A stretch of 64,000 nt of DNA from Sphingobacterium sp. R2 (lineage in GTDB: Bacteria; Bacteroidota; Bacteroidia; Sphingobacteriales; Sphingobacteriaceae): positions 1,426,001-1,490,000 of the forward strand of contig NZ_CP142884.1 in the NCBI RefSeq assembly GCF_040760075.1. The letters are read 5' to 3'. Of this stretch, positions 17,425-27,685 are shown in pieces; the first letter of the stretch is position 1; each line of letters opens with the position of its first letter. The position numbers and the translations under genes were made by a program. Below the pieces are notes generated by a model. The model had not been told where the DNA came from. It did not search any database and saw nothing but the letters and a program-made list of their open reading frames with translations.

Positions 17425-17645
17425 TTTAACGTGTTTTTATTCCATATTACATACCTATTTAACCCGAAGGGACCCTGCTTGCCGGGGTTTCTTCATTTTT
17501 TTGGTCATGTTCCACGTGGAGACAGGCATCGCTCAATTATTCAAATTTCTTTTTAACGGCTAATTCGCAGCATATTCCTATCTTTAACGGTATAAAGTTA
17601 GGGAAGTAAAAAGAACATTGAAAAATAATAGTTTGAGCTGATTAT

Positions 17646-19028
17646 ATGAAAGAAATAAAAAAAATAGCTTGCATTGGTGCAGGATACGTCGGTGGGCCAA
17701 CGATGTCTGTGATTGCACAGAAAAATCCAAGTATTCAGGTTACCGTTGTTGACTTAAATCAACAGCGTATCGATGCGTGGAATAACGAAGATCTTGTGCA
17801 GCTTCCGATATATGAGCCTGGGCTAGATGCGGTGGTGGCAGAAGCACGCGGACGGAATCTGTTTTTTTCGACCGATGTTGAAAAGGCGATCGACGAAGCG
17901 GATATGATTTTTATATCCGTCAATACCCCGACGAAAAACTATGGTAAAGGGAAGGGGCAGGCAGCAGATTTAAAATATATCGAATTGTGTGCGCGGCAGA
18001 TTGCCCAAGTGGCCAAAGGGGACAAGATTGTTGTCGAAAAATCGACCCTTCCGGTCCGTACGGCTGCTGCATTAAAGAGTATTTTGAATGATACCGGTAA
18101 TGGGGTGAATTTTGATATTCTATCCAATCCGGAGTTTTTGGCTGAGGGAACAGCAGTAGCAGATCTACACCAGCCTGATCGCGTATTGATCGGGGGGGAG
18201 AATGAGGAAGCTATTCAGGCGCTCGTGCAGATTTATCAATCGTGGGTGCCGCAAGAGCGGATACTCACCACAAATTTATGGTCTTCTGAATTGTCCAAAT
18301 TGGTGGCCAATGCATTTTTAGCGCAACGGGTTTCTTCGATAAATGCCATATCCGAGCTGTGTGAAGTGACAGGTGCCAATGTGGATGAAGTATCGCGCGC
18401 CATTGGACACGATAGCCGTATTGGCCCTAAGTTCTTAAAAGCATCGGTGGGTTTTGGAGGATCCTGTTTTCAAAAGGATATTCTCAATCTGGTCTATATT
18501 GCGCGGAGCTATAATTTGACGGCTGTTGCCGATTACTGGGAACAGGTGATTATTTTAAATGATCATCAGAAATTGCGCTTCGCTGAAAAGATTATTCAGA
18601 CGATGTACAATACGGTCAATGGGAAGAAGATTGCCTTTTTGGGTTGGGCATTTAAGAAAGATACCAACGATACGCGCGAGTCTGCTGCAATATACGTAGC
18701 CGATCACTTGCTGGATGAGGAAGCGCAGCTTGTGGTGTATGATCCGAAAGTAACTGCAGAACAGATTTATAAAGACCTGGATTATCTAAAAACGCGATCT
18801 TCGGAGGATAATCGTCGCTTGGTAACTGTTGTTAACGACCCTTATGAAGCGTTAGAGGATGCGCATGCTGTGGCTGTATTGACGGAGTGGGACGAATTTA
18901 GAAGTTATGACTGGGAGGCGATCAAACACATGATGAAAAAGCCTTCGTTTGTGTTTGATGGACGGAAGTTATTGAACAGTGAGCAGTTAAAAAACTTAGG
19001 TTTTGACTATTATGCGATTGGTAGTTAG
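17646..19028 (+). CDS. UDP-glucose 6-dehydrogenase (eukaryote-like subtype)
   Basis: A 460-residue NAD-dependent dehydrogenase. The Rossmann motif is [10 protein letters not shown] (about residues 9-18), STLPVRTA and [11 protein letters not shown] (about 160-170) follow, and the catalytic Cys is in FGGSCFQKD (about 273). [14 protein letters not shown] (about 336-349) opens the C-terminal domain. The length and the spacing of [10 protein letters not shown] are typical of the animal-type UGDH rather than the shorter bacterial Ugd. It oxidises UDP-glucose to UDP-glucuronate. It is the first biosynthetic gene of the second polysaccharide locus. Confidence 0.88.
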   Translation: MKEIKKIACIGAGYVGGPTMSVIAQKNPSIQVTVVDLNQQRIDAWNNEDLVQLPIYEPGLDAVVAEARGRNLFFSTDVEKAIDEADMIFISVNTPTKNYGKGKGQAADLKYIELCARQIAQVAKGDKIVVEKSTLPVRTAAALKSILNDTGNGVNFDILSNPEFLAEGTAVADLHQPDRVLIGGENEEAIQALVQIYQSWVPQERILTTNLWSSELSKLVANAFLAQRVSSINAISELCEVTGANVDEVSRAIGHDSRIGPKFLKASVGFGGSCFQKDILNLVYIARSYNLTAVADYWEQVIILNDHQKLRFAEKIIQTMYNTVNGKKIAFLGWAFKKDTNDTRESAAIYVADHLLDEEAQLVVYDPKVTAEQIYKDLDYLKTRSSEDNRRLVTVVNDPYEALEDAHAVAVLTEWDEFRSYDWEAIKHMMKKPSFVFDGRKLLNSEQLKNLGFDYYAIGS

Positions 19029-19111
19029 TAAATTGATGATTGTTTAACACTAATTTAATTTGATAAATAAAAGCAGATTGAGTACTTTTGTTACTCAATC
19101 TGAACTATACC

Positions 19112-19630
19112 ATGCTAGACACGTTAATTACATCGAAGACGCGATTGAAATTACTGATTAAGTTTTTTGTCTCGGCTAGCAATCAATCCCATTTGCGGGG
19201 GCTGGCTGACGAATTTCAAGAATCGACCAATGCCATACGAAAAGAACTGAACCAACTGTCCGAAGCGGGCTATTTAGAAAAAAGTACAGCTAAAAATAAA
19301 ATACTATACCGTGCCAATACAAAACATTCTTTATTTGCTCCCCTTCAGAAATTAATTCATACCTATTTGGGGATTGATGACATTGTCGATAATATCCTAG
19401 ATAAAGCGGGCGATATACAGGAAGTTAGCTTGGTTGGCGACTATGCTGAGGGCATAGATTCGGGTAAAATAGATGTGTTAATTTTGGGGGAAAATCTAAA
19501 TCAGGCATATTTATTGCTGTTAGCGGACAAGGTTGGAAAAAAAATGGGAAAGCAGGTCAATCTTTCTTTTCAGAAGACTATTGAAGAACAACGTTATATT
19601 ATTTTATATACAAATCATTCTACCATATAA
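19112..19630 (+). CDS. Winged-helix regulator with nucleotidyltransferase-like domain
   Basis: A roughly 172-residue protein from the ATG at 19112; a TTG at 19088 is possible but adds an unlikely leader. The first 70 residues form an ArsR-like winged helix (LRGLADEFQESTNAIRKELN, then EAGYLEK). The rest, with SLVGDYAEGIDSGKIDVLILG, resembles the minimal nucleotidyltransferase fold attached to such regulators in Bacteroidota polysaccharide loci. Catalytic acids appear reduced to the GKIDVL Asp, so catalysis is doubtful. It lies between two nucleotide-sugar genes and probably regulates this operon, which is inference. Confidence 0.75.
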   Translation: MLDTLITSKTRLKLLIKFFVSASNQSHLRGLADEFQESTNAIRKELNQLSEAGYLEKSTAKNKILYRANTKHSLFAPLQKLIHTYLGIDDIVDNILDKAGDIQEVSLVGDYAEGIDSGKIDVLILGENLNQAYLLLLADKVGKKMGKQVNLSFQKTIEEQRYIILYTNHSTI

Positions 19631-19642
19631 TTACTTCAAAAG

Positions 19643-20611
19643 ATGAGTAAAATATTAATCACCGGTGGGGCCGGTTTTATAGGTTCAAATCTCGTAGAAC
19701 ATTTTTTAGGTAAAAACCATCAAGTGGTGGTGTTGGACAATTTCGCTACGGGTCACCGTCACAATATTGCGCAGCACGCAGACAATCCAAATTTTACCTT
19801 AATTGAGGGCGATATTCGGAATAATGAAGATTGCCAAAAAGCTGTTGAAGGGGTAGACTATGTATTGCACCAGGCCGCTTTGGGATCCGTTCCACGTTCG
19901 ATTAAAGATCCTCAAACTTCCAATGAGGTCAATGTAACAGGTTTTTTAAATATGCTGGTTGCGGCGCGCGATGCTGGGGTAAAGCGTTTTATCTATGCCG
20001 CTTCTTCGTCTACGTATGGTGATTCTGAAAGTCTTCCAAAAGTGGAAGATGTGATTGGAAAGCCACTATCTCCCTATGCCATTACCAAATACGTCAATGA
20101 ATTATATGCAGATATTTTCTCGAAGACCTACGGTTTGGAGACGATTGGTTTGCGCTACTTTAATGTATTTGGCCGACGTCAAGACCCAAATGGTGCCTAC
20201 GCTGCTGTGATCCCATTATTTGTAAAGAAATTTATGAACCACGAGAGTCCTGTGATAAACGGTGCTGGTGATTATTCCCGTGATTTTACCTATGTCGATA
20301 ATGTGATCCAGATGAATGAACGTGCAATGACAACAACCAATCCAGACGCCATTAATACGGTGTATAACACGGCTGTTGGCGATCGTACCACGTTAAACCA
20401 ATTGGTTGGCTATCTAAAAGAATTTTTGACCGCGTACGACGCTGAAATTGCAAAGGTTGAAATTGTGCATGGGCCGAATAGACAGGGTGATATACCGCAT
20501 TCGTTGGCTTCGATTGACAAAGCCCGTCAATTATTAGGCTATGAACCTACTCACGTGATCCGAGAAGGATTGAAAGAGGCGGTAAAGTGGTATTGGGATA
20601 ACTTAAAATAA
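19643..20611 (+). CDS. UDP-HexNAc 4-epimerase (WbpP/TviC-like SDR)
   Basis: A 322-residue extended SDR enzyme. It shows the NAD motif GGAGFIGSN (about residues 7-15), VLDNFATGHRHN, the Ser of AASSSTYGD (about 118-126) and the YAITK catalytic pair (Tyr near 143). GLRYFNVFGRRQDPNGAYAAVIPLF (about 168-192 in pieces) is typical of the WbpP/TviC/GalE subgroup acting on N-acetylated substrates. It interconverts gluco- and galacto-configured UDP-sugars. It sits 12 bp after the regulator and 29 bp before the partner dehydrogenase, as in Vi-antigen-like pathways. Confidence 0.85.
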   Translation: MSKILITGGAGFIGSNLVEHFLGKNHQVVVLDNFATGHRHNIAQHADNPNFTLIEGDIRNNEDCQKAVEGVDYVLHQAALGSVPRSIKDPQTSNEVNVTGFLNMLVAARDAGVKRFIYAASSSTYGDSESLPKVEDVIGKPLSPYAITKYVNELYADIFSKTYGLETIGLRYFNVFGRRQDPNGAYAAVIPLFVKKFMNHESPVINGAGDYSRDFTYVDNVIQMNERAMTTTNPDAINTVYNTAVGDRTTLNQLVGYLKEFLTAYDAEIAKVEIVHGPNRQGDIPHSLASIDKARQLLGYEPTHVIREGLKEAVKWYWDNLK

Positions 20612-20640
20612 GATTTAATCATTATAAACTCAAGATATAA

Positions 20641-21924
20641 ATGAAAAAAATAGCTGTCATTGGATTAGGCTATGTAGGCTTACCCTTAGCGAGACTGTTT
20701 GCAACAAAATTTCCAGTATTAGGATTTGATATCAACCAAAAGCGTATTGATGAATTGCGCGCTGGTAAAGATTTAACATTGGAAGTGGAAGATGATATTC
20801 TTCAGGCCGCATTGGTGAGTGAAAACCCTTTTTCAACCAATACAACTGGTCTGTACTGTTCCAATCAGTTGGCGGATATTGCAGACGCAAATTTCTATGT
20901 GGTTACTGTCCCTACACCAGTTGATAAAAATAACCGTCCTGACTTGACACCGCTATACAAAGCTTCTGAAACTGTCGGTAAAGTGTTGAAGAAAGGCGAT
21001 ATTGTTGTTTACGAATCGACTGTTTACCCCGGTGTTACAGAAGAAGAGTGTATTCCAGTGTTAGAAAAGATTTCCGGTTTAAAATTCAATGAAGATTTCT
21101 TTGCAGGTTATTCCCCAGAGCGCATCAATCCAGGCGATAAACAACATACCGTTGAGAAAATATTAAAAGTAACATCGGGTTCGACACCTGAGATCGGGGC
21201 TGAAGTGGACGCTGTATATAAAGAAGTGATTACTGCAGGTACACACTTAGCGCCATGTATTAAAGTTGCTGAAGCCGCTAAGGTGATTGAGAATTCACAA
21301 CGTGACATTAATATCGCTTTTGTGAATGAATTAGCAAAGATCTTTAATATTTTAAATATTGATACCCATGCCGTATTGGAAGCAGCAGGTACCAAATGGA
21401 ACTTTTTGCCCTTTAAACCAGGATTAGTAGGTGGACACTGTATTGGTGTAGATCCTTATTATTTGGCGCAGAAAGCACAAGAGCATGGTTATCATCCCGA
21501 AATTATCTTGGCAGGTCGTCGGTTGAATGATTCGATGGGCGAATATGTGGCCTCTCAGGTTGTCAAATGTATGATCAAAAAGGGAATTAATGTTAACGGT
21601 GCCGAAGTATTGATGCTAGGCGTAACCTTTAAAGAAAATTGTCCTGATGTGCGCAATACTAAGATTGTGGATGTGATCCGCGCGTTGGAAGACTATGGAA
21701 TTAAAGTAACGACATATGATCATTGGGCAAATCCTGCTGAAGTAAAACATGAGTATGATATTGAAAGCGTTCGGGAGTTGCCAAATAAAAGATTTGATGC
21801 CGTTGTATTAGGTGTAGCCCACAATGAGTTTTTAAAAATCAATCTAAATGGTTTGAGGAAGAATAATTCAATAGCTTATGATGTGAAAGGTGTTCTTTAT
21901 GAAGGTGTTGATGGTCGTTTATAA
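20641..21924 (+). CDS. UDP-HexNAc 6-dehydrogenase (TviB/WbpA-like)
   Basis: A 427-residue nucleotide-sugar dehydrogenase. [14 protein letters not shown] (about residues 6-19) binds [13 protein letters not shown] (about 158-167) is the marker of the UDP-GlcNAc/UDP-ManNAc branch, and the catalytic Cys is in [12 protein letters not shown] (about 265). [15 protein letters not shown] opens the C-terminal domain. With the adjacent epimerase it should make UDP-GlcNAcA or UDP-GalNAcA. Its sequence class differs from the UDP-glucose dehydrogenase at 17646, so the locus can make two kinds of uronic acid. Confidence 0.88.
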   Translation: MKKIAVIGLGYVGLPLARLFATKFPVLGFDINQKRIDELRAGKDLTLEVEDDILQAALVSENPFSTNTTGLYCSNQLADIADANFYVVTVPTPVDKNNRPDLTPLYKASETVGKVLKKGDIVVYESTVYPGVTEEECIPVLEKISGLKFNEDFFAGYSPERINPGDKQHTVEKILKVTSGSTPEIGAEVDAVYKEVITAGTHLAPCIKVAEAAKVIENSQRDINIAFVNELAKIFNILNIDTHAVLEAAGTKWNFLPFKPGLVGGHCIGVDPYYLAQKAQEHGYHPEIILAGRRLNDSMGEYVASQVVKCMIKKGINVNGAEVLMLGVTFKENCPDVRNTKIVDVIRALEDYGIKVTTYDHWANPAEVKHEYDIESVRELPNKRFDAVVLGVAHNEFLKINLNGLRKNNSIAYDVKGVLYEGVDGRL

Positions 21925-21948
21925 TGATTTTGTTTTTTAAAAACTATA

Positions 21949-23391
21949 ATGGGAAATAGTTTAAAGAAGGACTTGTTAAAAGGGTCTTTTTGGTCCGTGG
22001 TAGGTCAATTCTTAACATTAATTATTGCTTTTATAACCAATATTTGGTTAGCGAGAATACTTTCACCTGAAGAATTTGGAAGAATAGGTATAGTTATGTT
22101 TTTCATAACTATAATGTCTGTGTTGACTGAAAGTGGTTTAGGGGGAGCATTGGTGCGGAATAAAAATGCTACTATCACAGATTATTCAACAGTTTTTTTT
22201 ACAAATTTGTTTTTTAGTATTATTATATATTTAGTAGTTGCACTCTGCTCTTACCCTATTTCAAGTTATTATAATGACGGTAGTTTAAGAGTTTTATTGT
22301 TGGTGTCTTCATTAGTAGTAATTATCAATTCGTTGCAAATATCGCAAGATGCTAAACTCATCAGTGACTTAAAATTTAAGCAAAAGTATATCTACAAATT
22401 TATAGCAACGATTGCTTCCTCTTTTATAGGAATTGTCATGGCTTATAGTGATTTTGGAATATGGTCGTTAATTGTAATGCAACTATTGAATTCATTGATT
22501 TATGGTCTTTGCCTGTGGATGTGTGAAAAGATCTTTCTAAAACTAATTTTTTCCACAGAGTCATTTAAGAAAGTTTTTTCTTTTGGAATCTTTACAACCG
22601 TGTCATCTTTGTTTAATAGCTTCTTTGATAATGTATACCAACTTATATTGGCTAAATATTTCTCTGTTATTCAAACAGGAAATTATTACCAGGCTAAAAG
22701 AATACAAGATGTTCCTGGCGGAATATTGAACGTATTAAGCCAAGGTGTTATCTTTTCATCTTTATCAAAATTGCAAGATAATAGTAGTGAATTTCTTAGA
22801 GTTTATAATTTGATAAGCAAAGTCTTCGCAATGATATTGGGATTCATATCCTTATTGTTTTACTTGTATTCAAGAGATATTATTCTGATACTTTTTGGAG
22901 AAAAGTGGATTGGCTCAATTTTTTATATGCAAGTGTTAACTTTAGCATCTTTTTTTTATATGCAAGAAACATTTAATAGAGTGGTATTTAAAGTTTTTAA
23001 TAAAACTAAATTTATTCTTTATTGCGATTTTGTAAAAAAAGTAGTTCAATCCATTAGCATTATAATTGCGGTTTATTATAAAAACCTTGAATTATTGATT
23101 TTTGGTTTTGTTATTTCGAGTATTTTTGGATATGTCTTGAACTTTCTTGTTTCGAGAAAGGTGATTGGAAATACTGGTTTTTATGAGCTTAAAATAGTGG
23201 GAAAAATAACAACAGTATGTATATTTTTATGTTCGTTATATCTTGCTATTGATAATATAATGCAATTTGAGTTTTTAATACGTATTTTATCTATACCATT
23301 AATTTGTTTATTATATATAAGTTCACTCTTATTAATGAGAGTGGTAAGTTTGGTAGAAATTAGAAGGCTTTTAAAAATAGGAAATCGATAA
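21949..23391 (+). CDS. Wzx-type flippase (cluster B)
   Basis: A 480-residue protein with about 14 hydrophobic segments. It belongs to the WzxC-like branch of the MOP superfamily: KGSFWSVVGQFLTLIIAFI and LARILSPEEFGRIGIVMFF (about residues 9-55) are characteristic. It should translocate the lipid-linked repeat unit. It starts 24 bp after the dehydrogenase gene. From here to about 31 kb the codon use becomes noticeably more A/T-rich than in the nucleotide-sugar genes upstream, as is usual for the strain-specific core of such loci. Confidence 0.9.
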   Translation: MGNSLKKDLLKGSFWSVVGQFLTLIIAFITNIWLARILSPEEFGRIGIVMFFITIMSVLTESGLGGALVRNKNATITDYSTVFFTNLFFSIIIYLVVALCSYPISSYYNDGSLRVLLLVSSLVVIINSLQISQDAKLISDLKFKQKYIYKFIATIASSFIGIVMAYSDFGIWSLIVMQLLNSLIYGLCLWMCEKIFLKLIFSTESFKKVFSFGIFTTVSSLFNSFFDNVYQLILAKYFSVIQTGNYYQAKRIQDVPGGILNVLSQGVIFSSLSKLQDNSSEFLRVYNLISKVFAMILGFISLLFYLYSRDIILILFGEKWIGSIFYMQVLTLASFFYMQETFNRVVFKVFNKTKFILYCDFVKKVVQSISIIIAVYYKNLELLIFGFVISSIFGYVLNFLVSRKVIGNTGFYELKIVGKITTVCIFLCSLYLAIDNIMQFEFLIRILSIPLICLLYISSLLLMRVVSLVEIRRLLKIGNR

Positions 23392-23535
23392 AAATAATTG
23401 ATTAATAGGTTTATTTAATTTAGAACAATTTACTTTAAATGTAGGTTTAATGTGGCGTGATCTAAGATAAATGGGTTTAGAAGAGAAATTACAGTTCACC
23501 AAAACTAATGGGGATTTTCGATAAATAATTCAGCA

Positions 23536-24954
23536 ATGCGAATAAAAAGAGCGACAGTAAATATTATGTCATTTATTAGTGTTTTGTCATTAATAATTGG
23601 TTTTTTTTTAATGCCAGAATCTAGAGGGCAGATAAATAACGGACTCCTGCTTACATTGAGTATTATAGTGTCTACAAATGTTGTTTTATTTCTTATTGTT
23701 ATGAAATCATGTTTTGGGACAGTTTTAAATTTTCAGACATTCTTTTTAATAGGCTTTCTGATTGTGCATTTTCAAATACCCTTTTACAACGCAATTGGTA
23801 TTCCTCCTCAAAATCCTCGATTCATTTGGGCTAATCCTAATGTCGTAAATTTTGGTACTTGGATGAGTTATATGGGGGGATTGATTTGGATTGTTGGTAA
23901 CTATGTTGGTATTATATTTAAAGGACAGTCTAAGAATGTATACGCGAGGAATAATAAGAGTGCGAATCTAGCTATTTTAGATGGTTTAATAATAATTTTA
24001 TTTGTATCGTTTATTGTTTTGGTTGGTTCTGCGTTTCTTAGTGGAGCCTATGATGGAGGGAAGAACTGGGGGGCAGGAGCTTCATATGTCAATGTCTTAT
24101 TGAGAGTAGCTATTTGCTTGAGAATTTTTTACTTTTTTTATAACTATAGGTTTAATAGATCAAAGATCTCTTTAAAGACCTATGCATCAAAAAATAAGTT
24201 GTTTCTAATCGTTCTCTTTTTTTATCTTATAATCTTTATGAATGCGGGTGATAGAGGGCCGTTGATTGAATCAGGTGTTCTTATTCTTTCCTGTTATTCT
24301 TTTTTTATTCGGTCGGTAAAAATATGGCAACTTGTTTTATTGATCTTTATTGGTAGTTCCTTTCTCACAATATTGAAATTAGGAAGAGGTAAAGATTCTT
24401 CGAAACAAGGTTCTATATTGGAAAGAGGATTTGAAGCTCTTTTCGAAAATGATTCTAATACTACAGAAGAACTCGCTTCGTCGGTGAGAATTGTTTACAA
24501 AGCTGTAGATCAGGTACCCGTCCAACACGATTATTTATATGGGCTCACAATGTTTATGGATATAGCAACAGCGGTTCCATTTGCGGGTGGGTTTGTCATT
24601 CAAACTTTCTCCATCCCTGAAATATATCGATCTTCAACTTATTTCTTTACAATCACTGGACAAGGAACTTTTTATACTTATGGTGAGGGTTCGGAAATCC
24701 TTGGAGATATTTATATTAATTTTGGACTTATTGGTGTTTTTCTTCTGATGTTTTTGTTTGGGATTTATGTTTCAAGAATTTCGCTGAAAGCGTTTATTGA
24801 TGGTAATTTCAAAAACTTACTAATCATTTTTATGATGATAAGTACGGCTATATATATGAATAGGTCTGTTTTGTTTTTTCCGCTGCAGCTAATTGTGTAT
24901 ACACTGATATTGGACAAGTTTATAAAATTTTTTGGAAAGAATCTTGAAAAATGA
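23536..24954 (+). CDS. Wzy-like oligosaccharide repeat-unit polymerase
   Basis: A 472-residue integral membrane protein with about 12 hydrophobic segments and a long loop (about residues 290-370) containing NAGDRGPLIESG-like and GRGKDSSKQGS pieces. This matches the oligosaccharide repeat-unit polymerase type of Wzy rather than the EpsG type seen in cluster A. It should polymerise repeat units in the periplasm. The stop overlaps the next gene's ATG by 4 bp, showing coupling. Wzy proteins diverge strongly, so the call rests on topology and location. Confidence 0.8.
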   Translation: MRIKRATVNIMSFISVLSLIIGFFLMPESRGQINNGLLLTLSIIVSTNVVLFLIVMKSCFGTVLNFQTFFLIGFLIVHFQIPFYNAIGIPPQNPRFIWANPNVVNFGTWMSYMGGLIWIVGNYVGIIFKGQSKNVYARNNKSANLAILDGLIIILFVSFIVLVGSAFLSGAYDGGKNWGAGASYVNVLLRVAICLRIFYFFYNYRFNRSKISLKTYASKNKLFLIVLFFYLIIFMNAGDRGPLIESGVLILSCYSFFIRSVKIWQLVLLIFIGSSFLTILKLGRGKDSSKQGSILERGFEALFENDSNTTEELASSVRIVYKAVDQVPVQHDYLYGLTMFMDIATAVPFAGGFVIQTFSIPEIYRSSTYFFTITGQGTFYTYGEGSEILGDIYINFGLIGVFLLMFLFGIYVSRISLKAFIDGNFKNLLIIFMMISTAIYMNRSVLFFPLQLIVYTLILDKFIKFFGKNLEK

Positions 24955-26018
24955 AGAAAATATGTTTTATAACTCCGTCTTTGCAAAAAGGGGGAATGGA
25001 AAGAGTCATCTCTGTGTTAAGTAACTATTTGATTGACCAAGGATACGAGATTTCTATTATTTGTGTAATTAATGGTATTTGTTCTTACACAATAGATAGA
25101 AGGGTAAAGCACATATACCCTCAATTTAATTATTCAAGGGGGATTTTAAATAAGGTCAAATCCTTTAGATTTTTATATAGAACTTTCAAAGAGGAAAACC
25201 CTGATATTGTAATTAGTTTTAGTGAAGTTTTTAATCCGTTAAGTATTGCTGTTTCATTGCTTACGGGAGATAAAATAATTATTTCCGATAGAAGTAATCC
25301 TAAGCTTAAACATACATTAAGGGATAATTTAACTCGGAAATTAACATATCCTCTTGCAAATGGAATTATTGCTCAAACAGAATTAGCGAAATTAATCTTT
25401 TTGAGAAAGAGATATAATAAAAACATAAAGGTTATACCAAACCCATTGAAAGATATTGTTAATACTGTTTTTAAGCCGTCCAACAAAGCCATTATTACAG
25501 TAGGAAGACTTGTCGACTCCAAAAATCAGAAAGAACTTATAGATCTCTTTTATGAGATTAGAAATGAAGAATGGAAATTGTATATAGTAGGAGGGGGGAA
25601 AAATGAGATGAAACTCAAGCAACAAGTGAGGGATTTGGGTTTAGATAATTGCGTTATTTTCAGTGGAGAAGTTTCTGACGTTGAATCCTGGATGGAAAAG
25701 GGATCAATTTTTGCGTATACATCGCTTTCAGAGGGATTTCCCAATGCATTAAATGAAGCAATGGCATATCCTCTTGCGAGCATAGCATATAATTGTGACG
25801 CGGGCGTTTCTGATCTAATTGAAGATAGTAAGAATGGATTTCTTATCTCAATGGGAGAACATGACTCTTATAAGGAAAAGCTAAAGTTATTGATGGACAA
25901 TGAGAGTTTAAGATTGTCATTTATGGAACAAGGAATTCTAAATAGAGAAAAATTTAAAGTTGAAACTATAGCGAAAACATTAACCGACTTCTTAAGTCAT
26001 ACGATTGGAAAAAAGTAA
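24951..26018 (+). CDS. Glycosyltransferase family 4
   Basis: A 355-residue GT-B enzyme. The N-terminus KICFITPSLQKGGMERVI carries the acceptor glycine loop, VGRLVDSKNQKELI (about residues 184-197) begins the nucleotide domain, and the E-x7-E motif is TSLSEGFPNALNEAMAYP (about 257-274). It should add a sugar to the undecaprenyl-linked intermediate. It overlaps the polymerase gene by 4 bp. The donor is unknown. Confidence 0.9.
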   Translation: MKKICFITPSLQKGGMERVISVLSNYLIDQGYEISIICVINGICSYTIDRRVKHIYPQFNYSRGILNKVKSFRFLYRTFKEENPDIVISFSEVFNPLSIAVSLLTGDKIIISDRSNPKLKHTLRDNLTRKLTYPLANGIIAQTELAKLIFLRKRYNKNIKVIPNPLKDIVNTVFKPSNKAIITVGRLVDSKNQKELIDLFYEIRNEEWKLYIVGGGKNEMKLKQQVRDLGLDNCVIFSGEVSDVESWMEKGSIFAYTSLSEGFPNALNEAMAYPLASIAYNCDAGVSDLIEDSKNGFLISMGEHDSYKEKLKLLMDNESLRLSFMEQGILNREKFKVETIAKTLTDFLSHTIGKK

Positions 26019-26133
26019 AATCAGAATAATTGGTGAGTTCAAAAAATATGTTTAGATAATTTTTAAAGATACTTTTGATTGCCATTGTAAGATTGAATAT
26101 AATGATTAATATAGTTAATCAAAATTTTAAAAT

Positions 26134-27567
26134 ATGAAAAATTTACTACTATTATTTTTGTTTAATTCTCTCTTCTCTATAACACTAGTGAAAGCTAGTT
26201 TAGCATTTGATCAAGGAGTTAATATTAAAGACTTTGGAGGAAGAGCGGATGGTATAACTAATAATTTAACAGCCTTGGAAGCAGCGAGCTATACAGCGCG
26301 TCAAAAAGGGACTTTTGTTTTTATTCCAAAAAGCGCAGATTCGAGAGGTTATTATGTTGATGGAAATGCCAAAATCTATAGTTCTGTCAAATCTGATGGA
26401 GCCACTATTAGCTCCCCCTCTAAGCATAATAAAATTTTCTTTTTACAGAATCCCGGAATAATAATAGAAAACTTAAGATTTTCTATCGAAAATGATCGTC
26501 TATTAGTGAATGCTCCTATAGCTATCGAAATTAATGGAATGAGTAATGTCACAATTCAGAACTGTGACATTGTAAATGGAAGAATATATTCAAGAAACAC
26601 TTCACGTGAATTCTCGAAAAATATTTCAATTATTAAAAATAGATTTACTGCTGATTTTAGTAATTATCAAAATTATACAATACAAAATGATATTATTCAA
26701 ATATTAAATATTAATGGGTTGAATATTTGCAACAACAGTTTTGATATAAAAAATAGTAACAGAATTATTAAAGTAACTTCTACAGATACTAATGGGGAAT
26801 TATTTTCTGATAACATAAAGATATTGGGAAATAATATCAAATCTGTTACTAATTCAAAGAAGCAGGTTATCGATCTATACATGTTTACTAAAGACATTGA
26901 AATTAGAAATAATGTGTTTAATTCGGTCGGACATAATTCCATAATTGAAAATAAAACTACCGCTGATCGTTTTTATAAGTTAAATCTGGTGGTATCAGAC
27001 AATCAATTTATAACGGACGGAACTTCATTGAGACTTTATGGTAGCTTTGGGAATGTTGGGAAAACAAGTAATGGGATTCAAAATGTAATATTTTCAGGAA
27101 ATAAAGTTGAAAATACTTCGGCGTCTGCAGTAAGTATTAATATTGCACATTATCAAGATGTTAAAATTAGTGGAAATGTTTTTAATAGAGGGTCTAAAGG
27201 AAGTTCTTCTCATTTTCGATTAGCAGGAATTGATAGATTGTCAATTGTTGGTAATAAAATAAGTGGTGGCAATATTCTTTTAACCGATGAAAAGGTTATA
27301 GAAGATAAGAAATATAATTCAAGTTTTAATAAAATTAATATACTTAATAACGAATTTAGTAGCTCTAATCCGAATGCATTAATTGCTGGAATTTACAATG
27401 GAAGTAATATTGGAGACCTATCTATTGAAGGGAATAATTTTAATAATCAAACTGGGACGTTAATTGAAGTTAAAAATAGTAATGTTAGGAGTATCCAAGT
27501 CAATAAGTTAAATCCAAATTTTAGGAGTATTAAATCTTCCAATTCGCAGATCCGGAGCATGAAATGA
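26134..27567 (+). CDS. Secreted right-handed beta-helix protein (pectate-lyase-like)
   Basis: A 477-residue protein with a signal peptide (about residues 1-21). VNIKDFGGRADGITNN (about 30-45) is the N-terminal cap of the pectate lyase superfamily and of phage tailspike-like folds. The remainder is a long run of Asn-rich NN and GN turns (such as ISGNVFNRGS, ILNNEF and IEGNNFNNQ) typical of parallel beta-helix coils. It may cut, trim or bind the exopolysaccharide in the periplasm or outside. No catalytic residues can be assigned by eye. Gaps of about 115 bp on both sides suggest separate expression control. Confidence 0.72.
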   Translation: MKNLLLLFLFNSLFSITLVKASLAFDQGVNIKDFGGRADGITNNLTALEAASYTARQKGTFVFIPKSADSRGYYVDGNAKIYSSVKSDGATISSPSKHNKIFFLQNPGIIIENLRFSIENDRLLVNAPIAIEINGMSNVTIQNCDIVNGRIYSRNTSREFSKNISIIKNRFTADFSNYQNYTIQNDIIQILNINGLNICNNSFDIKNSNRIIKVTSTDTNGELFSDNIKILGNNIKSVTNSKKQVIDLYMFTKDIEIRNNVFNSVGHNSIIENKTTADRFYKLNLVVSDNQFITDGTSLRLYGSFGNVGKTSNGIQNVIFSGNKVENTSASAVSINIAHYQDVKISGNVFNRGSKGSSSHFRLAGIDRLSIVGNKISGGNILLTDEKVIEDKKYNSSFNKINILNNEFSSSNPNALIAGIYNGSNIGDLSIEGNNFNNQTGTLIEVKNSNVRSIQVNKLNPNFRSIKSSNSQIRSMK

Positions 27568-27685
27568 TATTTTTATTTTTGATATAAATAAAAGTCATAG
27601 AAATCAGCTATTAGACGACGGCTTTTTTCTTTAAATGCTTTATTAATGCTGATTTTTTAAAAATATTACACTAAAGTAAGAAAAT

